Source of the DNA: Chloroflexota bacterium | GTDB taxonomy: Bacteria > Chloroflexota > Limnocylindria > Limnocylindrales > Limnocylindraceae | DNA length: 48,173 nt | Direction: 5' to 3' | Assembly (NCBI GenBank): GCA_026389555.1 | Contig: JAPLHQ010000013.1 | Span: 1-48,173 of the forward strand | Shown here: one piece after another, positions 8,447 through 17,427 of the stretch | Layout: every line of letters begins with the position of its first letter | Position numbering within the stretch: the stretch's first letter is position 1 | The notes under the pieces: generated by a model | What the model was told of the DNA's origin: nothing | What the model saw: the letters and a program-made list of their open reading frames with translations, nothing else | Databases searched by the model: none | Program-made: the position numbers and the translations under genes

Positions 8447-9301
8447 ATGGCAACTGCATCACTCCGCCTCACGGTGGGCCGCCCTCGAAGGGGCCCAATA
8501 GGGACGATTGCGGAGACCCTTCGCAGCATCTACCAGCGCCGCAGGCTCCTCATGTATCTCACGGTAGCAAGGGTGCGCCAAGACGGCGGAAACTCGATTC
8601 TTGGCAATTTTTGGCTTATCCTCGATCCCGCGATTCAGCTTGCGATTTACTACTTCCTTGTCGGTGTTGTCCTCAATCGCCCACAAGCAAACTTCCCCCT
8701 CTTCTTATTCGCAGCAATCCTGCCGTGGCGATGGTTCACCATGGCGCTCAGCAGTGCTACTGAGTCCGTGCGGGGGCATGACAAGGTGATGCGCCAGATC
8801 GCTTTTCCGCAGATTGTGCTCCCCCTCTCCGCCGTTGCGGCAAGCACCACGAGCTTCTTCTTCGGGCTTATCCCGCTCTTCTCCCTTTACCTCGTCTACC
8901 CCGACAGACTCACGAGCTGGGTGCTCGCCCTTCCACTCGTCATCGGAGTGCAAGTGCTTTGGACACTCCCCTTCGCAATCATGTTCAGCGCTCTCAACGT
9001 ATTCTTGCGGGACATCAGCAGCCTAGTCCGGCACGGGCTGCGGCTTGGGTTCTATGTCTCCCCTGCCTTATTCAGTTTCGAGAAGATCCAAGGCCTTCTC
9101 GCGCCGTATCCGCCCGCGCACTTACTCCTTGATCTGAACCCAATGGCATGGATCTTGAACGCGTATCGCGACCTGCTTTACGAAGGCCGTTCGGCTGACT
9201 GGGGTGCGCTCCTTGTTGTCGCCCTAGCCTCAATTCCATTTTCGCTCTTGAGCATCTACCTGTTCCGTCGTCTGGCTCCTTCGTTCGTGAAGGTCTTGTA
9301 G
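8447..9301 (+). CDS. ABC-2 type polysaccharide/O-antigen exporter permease (Wzm-like)
   Basis: 284 residues. Six membrane helices are visible after a short amphipathic N-terminus. The GNFWLILDPAIQLAIYYFLVG segment, the SLVRHGLRLGFYVSPALF stretch and LNPMAWILNAYRDLLYEG are typical of Wzm/RfbA/TagG permeases that export lipid-linked polysaccharide across the inner membrane. The ATG at 8447 lies 9 bases after TATCCT, so the mRNA would have almost no leader. The stop codon directly abuts the ATPase start (TAGATG at 9299-9304). The ppiC gene diverges from it across 86 bases. Sequence composition is somewhat AT-richer than the flanking housekeeping genes. Confidence 0.9.
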   Translation: MATASLRLTVGRPRRGPIGTIAETLRSIYQRRRLLMYLTVARVRQDGGNSILGNFWLILDPAIQLAIYYFLVGVVLNRPQANFPLFLFAAILPWRWFTMALSSATESVRGHDKVMRQIAFPQIVLPLSAVAASTTSFFFGLIPLFSLYLVYPDRLTSWVLALPLVIGVQVLWTLPFAIMFSALNVFLRDISSLVRHGLRLGFYVSPALFSFEKIQGLLAPYPPAHLLLDLNPMAWILNAYRDLLYEGRSADWGALLVVALASIPFSLLSIYLFRRLAPSFVKVL

Positions 9302-10051
9302 ATGGGAGCAACGCCGCCGATCTTGCTCAACAACGTTGGGGTGCGCTACAACATGCGACTTAAAAAGAAGCGCACCCTGCGTCGCTCAATCACGCAGGCA
9401 TCACGATTTGATGCGAAGGGCCACTTCTGGGCACTCCGAAACATCGATCTTGAGATTAAGGATGGCGAAACGGTCGCCGTGATCGGGGGAAATGGCGCCG
9501 GGAAGAGCACGCTGCTCATGACGCTCGCTGGCATCCTGGCGCCAGATGAGGGTTCGATCGCGGTCTACGGTTCTATTGCCACACTCCTCCATGTTGGTGC
9601 GGGATTTGATGATGAGCTGAACGCGGAGGAGAACATTCTCCTCGTCGGCGCCTTCCTTGGGGTGCCAGCCTCAGCCATGAGGAAGAAGATCCCTGAGATC
9701 ATAGATTTTGCGGGGATCGGTGATTTTGCTAAATCAGAGGTGCGGACCTACAGCTCTGGCATGCGCGCGCGGCTCGGCTTTGCTGTCGCAACCTCAGTGA
9801 ACCCAGATGTATTGCTTATTGACGAGGTTCTCTCAACTGGTGACGCATCGTTCCGCGACAAGGCGAGAGATCGCATGCTCGAGCTTATGCAGAAGGCACG
9901 GGCGGTGGTCTATGTCACGCACGACCTCTCCTCTGCAAAAGCATTCTGCACGCGATCGATCGAACTTGAGGGTGGCAAGATTATTGCGGATGGACCAGCG
10001 CGCTCAATCATTGACGCATACGAGAAGAAGATGCGAGGAACGTTGCGCTGA
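9302..10051 (+). CDS. ABC transporter ATPase of polysaccharide export (Wzt-like, short form)
   Basis: 249 residues. It has Walker A GGNGAGKST (about 61-69), the signature YSSGMRAR, Walker B VLLIDEVLS with a TGD loop, and the H-loop in YVTHDLSSA. The N-terminal region with RRSITQASRF and FWALRNIDL is typical of the Wzt/TagH/RfbB subfamily. It lacks the C-terminal carbohydrate-binding domain that some Wzt proteins use to read the modified chain end, so it is closest to the TagH/KpsT style without chain recognition. It forms one unit with the permease (no intergenic bases). The substrate is unknown, and no glycan synthesis genes flank this pair. Confidence 0.92.
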   Translation: MGATPPILLNNVGVRYNMRLKKKRTLRRSITQASRFDAKGHFWALRNIDLEIKDGETVAVIGGNGAGKSTLLMTLAGILAPDEGSIAVYGSIATLLHVGAGFDDELNAEENILLVGAFLGVPASAMRKKIPEIIDFAGIGDFAKSEVRTYSSGMRARLGFAVATSVNPDVLLIDEVLSTGDASFRDKARDRMLELMQKARAVVYVTHDLSSAKAFCTRSIELEGGKIIADGPARSIIDAYEKKMRGTLR

Positions 10052-10059
10052 GCGCTAAC

Positions 10060-10947
10060 CTACGGCGCCGGGCTTGGGGCCTGAAGACCACCGCCGTAGT
10101 TAAGGATCACCAGTAGCGTTCGCGCAGAATCTAGCTCCAGGATTGGCTTCACTTCCGCACTCTTGATCACCGCACCAGACGGATCACTCACCGTAACAAC
10201 GCGACCAATGGAGAGTCCGCGCGGGAAGGCGGAGCGGATCGCGGAGCTCAGCTCAATCCCGGAGGTGGTGACCTCGGCGCCAACCGGCACGTCGCGAAGC
10301 GCATCAATGTCATCAAAAACAAGCGGGTTTGCGCCGCGCCCGTGAAGGAGACCGATCGCCCCAGTCGTAGCAATCTCTGCCGTGACGGTGAACTCTGGGT
10401 CGCTTACAAGCCGTACCTGTGCACTCCCCTCCGTAACTGAAATCACACGTCCAGCGAGCGTACCCCCCGCACCGATCACTACGTCGCCTTCGGTGATCCC
10501 GTCGCGCGTTCCGCGATCAATGATCACGAGTCGCTTCCCAATCTCGAAATCACGCGCCACCACCTGCACCGCAATGCTGCTGAACGAGATTGACGATCGC
10601 AGGTCGAGGATCGCCTGGAGTTCAGTGATCTCTCGTTCAAGGCTCGCCACGCGCACGGCGGAGGCGACCGCCTCATCGCGCTCTTGCAGCGTGAGGGCGA
10701 GACGCGTGCGAAGCGCCTGAACATCCGCGGTAACCGCACCGATAACGGCAAGGCCGCGCCCAACGGCGGCGATCGGCTCCGTTACTGCACGGAGCGCACT
10801 GGAGGCGCTGTCGCGCACCGCAATGCTTGGTGGGGTGCTAGAGGTGAGGAGGAGCAGGAGTGAGAGGGCGATCAGTGCCGGAGTGCCGCGCCCGCCGAGT
10901 GAGACCCCTGTGCGACGCCCCGTTCGAAGCCGTGAACGAAAGAGCAT
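10060..10947 (-). CDS. mreC: Rod shape-determining protein MreC
   Basis: 295 residues with an N-terminal membrane helix (about 24-40), a coiled-coil (about 55-100; LRTRLALTLQERDEAV to EREITELQAILDL) and the extracytoplasmic beta-domain pair with VIIDRGTRDGI, GDVVIGAGG, GRVI and VRLVSDPEFTV motifs. MreC links cytoplasmic MreB filaments to the elongation-phase peptidoglycan machinery. It follows mreB by 9 bases. No MreD, RodA or PBP2 gene follows; the next gene is convergent wzt, only 8 bases from the stop. Confidence 0.93.
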   Translation of the reverse strand: MLFRSRLRTGRRTGVSLGGRGTPALIALSLLLLLTSSTPPSIAVRDSASSALRAVTEPIAAVGRGLAVIGAVTADVQALRTRLALTLQERDEAVASAVRVASLEREITELQAILDLRSSISFSSIAVQVVARDFEIGKRLVIIDRGTRDGITEGDVVIGAGGTLAGRVISVTEGSAQVRLVSDPEFTVTAEIATTGAIGLLHGRGANPLVFDDIDALRDVPVGAEVTTSGIELSSAIRSAFPRGLSIGRVVTVSDPSGAVIKSAEVKPILELDSARTLLVILNYGGGLQAPSPAP

Positions 10948-10956
10948 GAGAGGCCG

Positions 10957-12009
10957 TTACCGGAGTGGGCGCTGGTAAGTCTCTGGCACGAGCAGCTTCT
11001 CCAGCGTCTCCACCTCTTGCAGGATGATCCCCGTGCCGCGCACCACGCAGGTGAGTGGGTCATCCGCAATGCGGACTGGCATGTTGGTCTCGGCGGCGAG
11101 TCGAATCTCAATTCCTAGTAGCAGCGCACCACCACCGGCGAGAACGATCCCCTGATCCATGATGTCCGCCACCAGCTCGGGTGGCGTCTCTTCAATGGTG
11201 TCGCGCAGCGCGTTGACGATCTCAACGAGCGATGGCTCAAGCGCTTCACGAATCTGCGGCGCACCAACCTCAACAGAACGCGGCAGGCCAGTGAGGAGGT
11301 CGCGCCCACGCAGCGTGATGCGTTGTGCATCCCACTCGCCAGAGTGCGCCGAGCCAATGGCGATCTTGATATCTTCTGCGGTGCGCTCGCCAAGGAGCAT
11401 GTTGTACTTGCGGCGAGCGTAAGCAACGATGTTCTCGTCCATCTCATCGCCAGCAATGCGAATGCTGCGCGCCGTGACGATGCCGCCGAGGCTCGTCACT
11501 GCAACCTCCGTGGTCCCGCCACCAATGTCAACGATCATGCTCCCTGATGGTTCGGCAACGGCGAGCCCTGCGCCGATCGCGGCGGCCATCGGCTCTTCAA
11601 CGAGACGGACCCATCGGGCCCCCGCCTTCAACGCCGCGTCGCGCACGGCGCGCTTCTCCACTTCCGTCACGCCAGATGGAATGCCGATGATCATGCGTGG
11701 CCGCGCGGCGAGCCAGCCGCCAGAGTGCACCTTGCGAACGTAGTAGCTGATCATCTGTTCCGTCACCGCTGCGTCGGAGATGACGCCGTCGCGGAGCGGC
11801 CGAATGGCAACGATGTTCGCTGGGGTTCGGCCGAGCATGCGCTTCGCTTCAGCACCGATGGCGATCACCTTGCGCGACTTCGCCTCAACGGCAACAACAG
11901 AGGGCTCGCTAATGACGATCCCCTTCCCATGCACATGGACGAGCGTGTTCGCCGTGCCAAGGTCGATCCCAACGTCGTTGGAGAAGAGGCTGTAGAGGCG
12001 GTTGAGCAT
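10957..12009 (-). CDS. mreB: Rod shape-determining actin homologue MreB
   Basis: 350 residues, full length. Seen: VGIDLGTANTLVHVHGKGI (phosphate 1), IVDIGGGTTEVAV (phosphate 2) and IVLAGGGALLLGI (adenosine motif), plus RPLRDGVISD. MreB forms membrane-bound filaments that orient cell wall synthesis, so the cell is probably rod-shaped or otherwise elongated. The ATG at 12009 is preceded by TACCAT exactly 6 bases upstream, which implies a leaderless transcript with its own promoter in the 26-base gap behind radC. The radC-mreB-mreC order is the classical one. Confidence 0.97.
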   Translation of the reverse strand: MLNRLYSLFSNDVGIDLGTANTLVHVHGKGIVISEPSVVAVEAKSRKVIAIGAEAKRMLGRTPANIVAIRPLRDGVISDAAVTEQMISYYVRKVHSGGWLAARPRMIIGIPSGVTEVEKRAVRDAALKAGARWVRLVEEPMAAAIGAGLAVAEPSGSMIVDIGGGTTEVAVTSLGGIVTARSIRIAGDEMDENIVAYARRKYNMLLGERTAEDIKIAIGSAHSGEWDAQRITLRGRDLLTGLPRSVEVGAPQIREALEPSLVEIVNALRDTIEETPPELVADIMDQGIVLAGGGALLLGIEIRLAAETNMPVRIADDPLTCVVRGTGIILQEVETLEKLLVPETYQRPLR

Positions 12010-12015
12010 TGAGCG

Positions 12016-12021
12016 ATGGTA
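12016..12021 (-). promoter_or_regulatory. -10 box of leaderless mreB transcript
   Basis: TACCAT on the minus strand, then CGCTCA, then ATG 12009, within the 26-base gap behind radC. Confidence 0.55.
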
Positions 12022-12035
12022 GCACCAGCCTCCCG

Positions 12036-12713
12036 CTAGTCTGGCGCCGCCGTGGTCGCCCAGATCGTGGGTCGCTGCGAACGGATGCTGGCCCAGCGGC
12101 CGCGCCCAATCACGAGGTGGTCGAGGAACTCAAGGTCGAGCAGTCGTGCCGCCGCCGCCACCTCCGCCGTCAGGCGCAGGTCCTCCTCCGACGGTTCCGG
12201 GTCGCCGCTCGGATGGTTATGGACGAGTGCAAAACCGACACCGCCCCCATCTACAACTGGGCGGAGCAGTTCGGCGATGCGCACGCTCGTCCCCGTCGCC
12301 GTTCCTACATATACCTGGTGCAAACCGAGCAGCCCGTTACGTCCATCAACCACAGCTACGTGAAGTTCCTCCTGCTCACGCCGCGCAAGCAGCGGCGTAG
12401 CGAGCGCAGCAAGGTCCGCCGGCGACTGCACTCGTTGACGCCCCGCCGGCCACCACGTGGACGCCGCCTCTAACGCCTGCATCACCCGCTGTACACGTTC
12501 CGACTCTTCGATAGAGAGCCCTGCACGAACCAGTCGCGCACCGATGCGCGCCTGAAAAAGCTGCTCCGGCTCACCGTTCAGTGCGCCGTGAAGGCGATCG
12601 GCAAGCCCAGGTATTCCCGCGAGCACTTCGATTGCCGCGAGGAGGCTGTCGTCACCATGCGTCGCTCCGATGGTTGTATTGGTTTCTGGGCTCTCTGCGA
12701 TCGTCACACTCAC
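12036..12713 (-). CDS. radC: RadC-like JAB domain protein (MPN+ family)
   Basis: 225 residues, normal for RadC. An N-terminal helical segment resembles helix-hairpin-helix-containing RadC N-termini (ELLAGIPGLADRL-like, here VLAGIPGLADRLHG). The C-terminal JAB/MPN domain carries the metal motif HNHPSGDPEPSEEDL and the preceding glutamate region. The old link to DNA repair is disputed; RadC proteins are probably metal-dependent proteases or hydrolases of unknown substrate. The start is GTG 12713, 7 bases after GATACT, and just behind a large inverted repeat (12730-12782). It precedes mreB, as in Bacillus. Confidence 0.88.
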   Translation of the reverse strand: MSVTIAESPETNTTIGATHGDDSLLAAIEVLAGIPGLADRLHGALNGEPEQLFQARIGARLVRAGLSIEESERVQRVMQALEAASTWWPAGRQRVQSPADLAALATPLLARREQEELHVAVVDGRNGLLGLHQVYVGTATGTSVRIAELLRPVVDGGGVGFALVHNHPSGDPEPSEEDLRLTAEVAAAARLLDLEFLDHLVIGRGRWASIRSQRPTIWATTAAPD

Positions 12714-12720
12714 CTCCGCT

Positions 12721-12726
12721 AGTATC
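12721..12726 (-). promoter_or_regulatory. Candidate -10 box of radC
   Basis: GATACT on the minus strand ends 7 bases before GTG 12713. It follows the leaderless pattern seen at many starts in this window. An 11-bp-armed inverted repeat begins 3 bases upstream. Confidence 0.5.
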
Positions 12727-12729
12727 TGG

Positions 12730-12782
12730 TGCCTTCGGTGACGCGGCGAGCCCGCCGTTTTCCCGCTACGCCACCGAAGGCA
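12730..12782. repeat. Inverted repeat with 11-bp perfect arms between CPBP gene and radC
   Basis: TGCCTTCGGTG at 12730-12740 is matched by CACCGAAGGCA at 12772-12782. A second small hairpin (CGGCG/CGCCG, 12744-12757) lies in the loop. On the minus strand this lies between the end of the CPBP gene and the radC promoter. It could be a factor-assisted terminator for the UPF0182-CPBP transcript or an operator for radC. There is no T-run after it on the minus strand. The rest of 12714-12872 holds no gene; a 9-base direct repeat GTAGCGCAC at 12805 and 12816 is also present. Confidence 0.7.
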
Positions 12783-12872
12783 TCGCCACTATGGGCGGCG
12801 CCGTGTAGCGCACACGTAGCGCACGAGTACGCGCGGAGTGTGGAGATCTCGCAGGGCTACGCCGCGCCGAAG

Positions 12873-13850
12873 TTACGCCGCGAAAGTGGCGAGAACGAGC
12901 ACCGCGTTATACGCAGCGTGCAGAACGATCGTGGCGAGGAGTGAGCGACGACGCACCCAGAGCCAACCGAGCGCCAAGCCAAGTGGAAGTCGAATCGCAA
13001 AGGCGACACCAGCAACAGCGAGCGCGTCGCCGATGCTCTCACCGCCAATGTTGAGCGTGTGCGCAAAGGCGAAGACGATCGCGGAGAAGACGATCGCGCG
13101 ACGCGCGCCTGACTGACGACCCCACGCCTGCGCGATCACGCCGCGATAGAGAATCTCCTCGCCGATCGGCGCAACGATCACCGCACTCAGTAGGTTGATC
13201 AGAAGTGCGCGACTGTCGCCTGATGGTGGGAGCGGCGACTCTGGAACCGCACCCGTACTCTGAATCAGCAGTGCGCTAAACAGCGCCGCCGCAACAACTA
13301 TTGGCACCGTGAGTGCAAGCCCCCAGGCAACGTCGCCGAGTGCGCCGCCGCGCCGGTCGGCGACGGGGAGGTTTGGTGAAGGGATGCTGTGTTCGCCTGT
13401 TATCTCGCTCCATCGCGCCGCACCGGTCCCAACCACGATGAGGGCAACGACGAGGGTTGTGGCGAGGTTCGTGCTGAGCGCGATCGCGAGCGTTGCCGAC
13501 GCGGCGTCCAACTGCCCAAATCCGCCGAACGGTGCAAAGAGGAGCAGGAGCAGCGCAGGGGCAAGGATCGCGAGTGGGAGCGCCGACCAGAAGATCGCGA
13601 GTGGCCCCGGGCCACGCCAGCTCCACGCTGGTGTGTCAACGGAGCGTTGCAGTGCGGACGCACCGCTCAGTCCGATCAGTCCAAGGCTGAGGGCGAGAAG
13701 GCTGACAGCAAGCGCCACCTCACCCGCCCCTGCGATCGCAGCGAAGAAGAGTGAGCCGCCGCCAACGCTTGCGAGCAGACCAAGGACGTAGAGCGCTGGT
13801 GCCTCACGACCTTCCAGTTGAAGAAGGCCCGGTCGCGGGCGGGCGTCCAT
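12873..13850 (-). CDS. CPBP family intramembrane metalloprotease
   Basis: 325 residues, about eight membrane helices. The C-terminal CPBP (Abi/Rce1-like) domain has all three catalytic blocks: EEILYRG, then FAFAH, then the HAAYN motif close to the end. The family cleaves within the membrane; functions range from prenyl-protein processing to bacteriocin immunity, and the substrate here is unknown. The ATG at 13850 directly abuts the stop of the UPF0182 gene (TAAATG), so the two are co-transcribed and probably coupled. Confidence 0.88.
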   Translation of the reverse strand: MDARPRPGLLQLEGREAPALYVLGLLASVGGGSLFFAAIAGAGEVALAVSLLALSLGLIGLSGASALQRSVDTPAWSWRGPGPLAIFWSALPLAILAPALLLLLFAPFGGFGQLDAASATLAIALSTNLATTLVVALIVVGTGAARWSEITGEHSIPSPNLPVADRRGGALGDVAWGLALTVPIVVAAALFSALLIQSTGAVPESPLPPSGDSRALLINLLSAVIVAPIGEEILYRGVIAQAWGRQSGARRAIVFSAIVFAFAHTLNIGGESIGDALAVAGVAFAIRLPLGLALGWLWVRRRSLLATIVLHAAYNAVLVLATFAA

Positions 13851-16800
13851 TTACGGGTTTGTTCCGGCCGTCAGCTCAGCAAGCGTGTCGAGCACGCGCT
13901 TCAGTTCCGCGATGCGCTCGCCGTACAGACTAAAGTCACCGCTACGTAGCGCCTCTTGTGACTGCGTGTAGAGCTGCGAGGCGCGTGTCACCAAGCCGCT
14001 GATATCGGTTGGCTCCGTTCCGCCGCCTGGATCAACCACCCCACCGCCAACGAGGAGGTTGAGCGCCTGCGCCAACGTGTCGCCCCAGACAACCTTGGTT
14101 GAGGTTGCCGCAACAATCTTCTGGAATTCTGGGAAGGAGCTTGATGTTGACTGCAGATAGACGGGCTGCAGGTAGACGAGCGTGTCGCCGATCGGTGTGA
14201 CGATCAGGTTGCCACGCGTCACCAGCGAACCAGACTGATCCCAGAGTGTGGTCTGCGCTGAGATGATCGGATCCGCATCAATGCGTGCGCCAACCTGGCT
14301 CGGACCGAAGACGGAGGTGTCCTTCGGGAAGCGGTAGCTCACCACCTGCCCGTAGTTCTCACCATCGTTGCGTGCCGCAACCCAGGCGATCATGTTCGGT
14401 CGGCTGGTTGGAACGAGCGGCTGAATCAGCGCGAACTCCGTTGCCTCTTGGCCAGGGAGTCGAACGCGAACATAGTAGGCCTCGCCCGGTAGTGACTGCG
14501 ATCCTGCAGCAGACTCTGGAACCGTCCACACATCATCCTGGCGATAGAAGGTCTGCGGATCGGTGACGTGATAGCGCGCGTAGACGCGCGTTGCAGCATC
14601 AAAGCCCGCCTCGCCAACACGAAGGTGGGCGCGCAGGTCCTGTGGCATCTCGTCAAGTGGGCGGAGGAGGCCAGGGAAGACGCCGCTCCAGGCACGAGCG
14701 AGCGGATCTGATGCGTCGGCGATGTAGATCTTCGTCTCGCCGGTATAGAGATCCACCGTCGCCTTGATGCTATTGCGAATGTAGTTTGCCGGTCGATCAA
14801 AACTGTTCGATGCCAAGACGGATGGGTCGAAGAACTGCGCGTTCGGGAAGCGATCGCTCACCGTATAGCCATCCACCATGTAGCTGAGGCCGCCATCCTC
14901 GCGGATCACAAGGTACGGATCGCTATCCCAGCTGACAAATGGGGCGAGGGCACTGATGCGCTCACTAATGGTGCGGCGCCAGAGAAGCTGACTCTCCGCC
15001 GTAATCTGATCGCTGATGAGGAGGTTGAAGTCGCCGAGGCGCGCCGCAAAGAGGAGCCGGTCCGCAAACGTCTTCAGCGAGATGCCGCCACTCCCACTCC
15101 AGGTGGTGGTGGCGTCAGTTGCAGTTGTTCCATCATCCGCACCCTCACCGACCGGATAGTCAAACTCAGGCGTCTTGGCGCCAACGACCACCCAGTCATC
15201 ATCCAGCTCACCGAAGTAGATACGCGGCTCCGTCACCTCCGGCGCACCGTCTGTTGAGACGGGCGGGATGTCACGAATGATGAGCTGTGGGAGTCCGCCA
15301 GATGCGACGCCAGCAACAGGGACCATCGCCACGCCAATGCCGTGTGTGAAGGCGATGCGGCGATTCACCCACGTTGAGGACTGCAGCGCACGCTGCGGAT
15401 TCAGTTCGCGCGCGGAGAGCATCACGAGTCGCTGCTCGCCGTTGATCTCGTATCGATCAACATCCACGTCCGAGAAGTTGTAGTACTGGCGAACCGTCTG
15501 CAACTGGTCAAGGGTCTGCTGCAGCGGTCGGTAGTCCCAGAGTCGGGCGTCGGCAAACGTGGCGGAATCCTTCGCAATCGCCTCTGGCGTCAGCTCCGCC
15601 TCGCCGTCGTACTGCGCCTCACTCCAGCCGTCCAACCCAAAAGCGAGGCGCGTCATCTTGATGTTGTTGGCAATGTATGGCTCCTCAAGCGCAAACTCGT
15701 TCGGCTGCACCTGGAAGCGCTGCACAAACTCTGGGTAGAGGCCACCGAAGATCCCCGATGCGCCGATCCAGACAACGCCGGTTAGGACGAGTGGCCAGGT
15801 GGAACGGGTCAGTGCCGCTCCAATGAGGAAGGCGGCGGCGAGTGCGGCGATCCCAGTAAGGATGTCTAGGCCTGGGAGTCGAGCCGCCTGATCCGCATAG
15901 GAGAGACCAGTGGCAACGCCAGTGGATGAGTAGACAAGTTCCAACTTATCCAGCTGATAGCCATATGCGGTGGCGAGGAGAATCCCACCAACGAGGAGGG
16001 CGAGGTGGAGGCGCGGGAGCGCGCCAATGAAGCCGAGTCCACGAGCACCAATGGATGGGAGGTAGCGCAGCGCAGTGAGGATCGTTCCTGCAAGCAGCAG
16101 CGTCACCACGATCCCTTGCGCCAGGCGCAAGATCGGTAGCTCAAAGAGATAGAAGGAGATGTCACGACCGAAGGCCGGATCCACTACTGGGGTGCCGCTC
16201 GGATCAAACGTGACGGCGTGCTGCCAGAGGCTGATCGCCTCCCAGTTCGCCGCAACCTGCGCACCAATAATCAGCGCAACGATTACCGCAGCAACGCGCA
16301 GCGCACCGTTCCCAACGCGCACCACGGCAGAGCCTTCGCCGCCCAGGTTCGCTCCGCCACTGGAGGCGAAGAGATCGCGCAGGGCATCGCCGATTCCGTC
16401 GATGCGGATCTGCCCGCGCTCGTTGACGAGTGGTGGCCGATCTTGACGCGTCTCGCTCGTCTGCTGCCGCGTGCCGGAAGCGTCACCGCCCCCTTGGCGA
16501 CGCGAGATCAGTCCAGCGAGGAGAACGGTAATCAGTAGGAAGGCGAGCGCGGCGAGCGCGGCGACGACGAGGAGCGTCCCTTGAATCTGCAGGCGCTGCC
16601 AGAAGAGTGCGCCTGCGCCGAGTGATTCAAACCATCGTGCATCAGTGAGCAGCCCGATGATCGGGCCGCCAATGAAGAAGAGCCCAACGAGGATCGGGAA
16701 GAAGAGTGAGCGCAGGCTCAACTTGGGCCGCGTGAAGTTGGTGCCGCCCCCAGATGCGGGACGTCGTGCGCGGGGGCGCGAAGGGGGTGGGGTGCCTTCG

Positions 16801-16913
16801 TCGGCGCCGTCAACGTTGGTGCCAGCCGCATTGGCGTTCTCCGCGGCTGGGCTCTCGCCGCCACTGCGTCGGCGCTCGAGTTCCTCAAGGAAGTCCTTGA
16901 ATGGATCCGTCAC
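13851..16913 (-). CDS. UPF0182 (COG1615) large membrane protein
   Basis: 1020 residues. A hydrophilic N-terminus (about 1-75; charged, Ala/Gly/Pro rich) is followed by about seven membrane helices up to residue ~410, then a long extracytoplasmic domain with family blocks YIANNIKMTR, FADARLWDYRPL, YYNFSDVDVDRYEI, RELNPQRALQSSTWVNR, THGIGVAMVP and a PFVSWDSDPYLVI segment. The C-terminus is a short helical region. UPF0182 proteins occur mainly in Actinomycetota, Cyanobacteria and Chloroflexota, and their role is unknown. The start is GTG 16913, chosen over an upstream ATG because GGAGGAG sits 5 bases before it and the upstream reading overlaps the preceding gene. The CPBP protease follows without a gap. 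Confidence 0.92.
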   Translation of the reverse strand: MTDPFKDFLEELERRRSGGESPAAENANAAGTNVDGADEGTPPPSRPRARRPASGGGTNFTRPKLSLRSLFFPILVGLFFIGGPIIGLLTDARWFESLGAGALFWQRLQIQGTLLVVAALAALAFLLITVLLAGLISRRQGGGDASGTRQQTSETRQDRPPLVNERGQIRIDGIGDALRDLFASSGGANLGGEGSAVVRVGNGALRVAAVIVALIIGAQVAANWEAISLWQHAVTFDPSGTPVVDPAFGRDISFYLFELPILRLAQGIVVTLLLAGTILTALRYLPSIGARGLGFIGALPRLHLALLVGGILLATAYGYQLDKLELVYSSTGVATGLSYADQAARLPGLDILTGIAALAAAFLIGAALTRSTWPLVLTGVVWIGASGIFGGLYPEFVQRFQVQPNEFALEEPYIANNIKMTRLAFGLDGWSEAQYDGEAELTPEAIAKDSATFADARLWDYRPLQQTLDQLQTVRQYYNFSDVDVDRYEINGEQRLVMLSARELNPQRALQSSTWVNRRIAFTHGIGVAMVPVAGVASGGLPQLIIRDIPPVSTDGAPEVTEPRIYFGELDDDWVVVGAKTPEFDYPVGEGADDGTTATDATTTWSGSGGISLKTFADRLLFAARLGDFNLLISDQITAESQLLWRRTISERISALAPFVSWDSDPYLVIREDGGLSYMVDGYTVSDRFPNAQFFDPSVLASNSFDRPANYIRNSIKATVDLYTGETKIYIADASDPLARAWSGVFPGLLRPLDEMPQDLRAHLRVGEAGFDAATRVYARYHVTDPQTFYRQDDVWTVPESAAGSQSLPGEAYYVRVRLPGQEATEFALIQPLVPTSRPNMIAWVAARNDGENYGQVVSYRFPKDTSVFGPSQVGARIDADPIISAQTTLWDQSGSLVTRGNLIVTPIGDTLVYLQPVYLQSTSSSFPEFQKIVAATSTKVVWGDTLAQALNLLVGGGVVDPGGGTEPTDISGLVTRASQLYTQSQEALRSGDFSLYGERIAELKRVLDTLAELTAGTNP

Positions 16914-16938
16914 GTCGTCTCCTCCGTGTTGTTCACCC

Positions 16939-17427
16939 TTACGGCCGGTGCGCCACCTCAACGGCTCGCGCAAACGCATCGAGCGCCGCCTCAGCGACCT
17001 TCGACCCACTCATCGTAGCGACTCGCATCGGATCCCACTTCGCCGCAACCTGGAGTGCGAGGGGGCGGCGCCACGGCTCGCTCGACTGCGCCGCCTCACC
17101 AACGAGTCGTAACTTGAGGCAGGAGCGCCCCTCCTCTACGGCGAGAAGGTCACCGAGGCCATTCGTCATTAAGGCTCCATAACGTTCAAGGGGTGAGATC
17201 GGCGGAGGTCCGGCGAGCGGCGCTACTTCGCGGCAGCTCACCACGCCGTCACCGTCTTGTACCCAGAAGAGGGCGATCCACCAGCCATCGGGCATGGTGC
17301 TCGGCTGCGCAGCTCCGGCGCGGATCTCCCCCTCGGCGCGCCCCTCAATCACGATCGGTCGCACCTTCAGGAAGCTCGTCCCTGGGAGCGGCAGCCGCTC
17401 CGCCGAGTTCTCCACTCCGTTACTCAC
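16939..17427 (-). CDS. Conserved-looking protein of unknown function downstream of guaA
   Basis: 162 residues, not recognised. It is soluble, with no signal or membrane helix. It contains tryptophan-rich [19 protein letters not shown], then a [19 protein letters not shown] stretch, and a C-terminal helix with [15 protein letters not shown]. The start GTG 17427 overlaps the guaA stop (GTGA), a typical coupled start; a GTG six bases further upstream is also in frame. It is co-directional with guaA before it and the UPF0182 gene after it (25-base gap). Its position suggests only co-expression, not function. Confidence 0.65.
   Translation of the reverse strand: MSNGVENSAERLPLPGTSFLKVRPIVIEGRAEGEIRAGAAQPSTMPDGWWIALFWVQDGDGVVSCREVAPLAGPPPISPLERYGALMTNGLGDLLAVEEGRSCLKLRLVGEAAQSSEPWRRPLALQVAAKWDPMRVATMSGSKVAEAALDAFARAVEVAHRP

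Noticed and set aside
16914-17009. Extended ATG start of the UPF0182 gene
   Set aside because: It overlaps the preceding gene by 71 bases, and GTG 16913 has an ideal GGAGGAG site.
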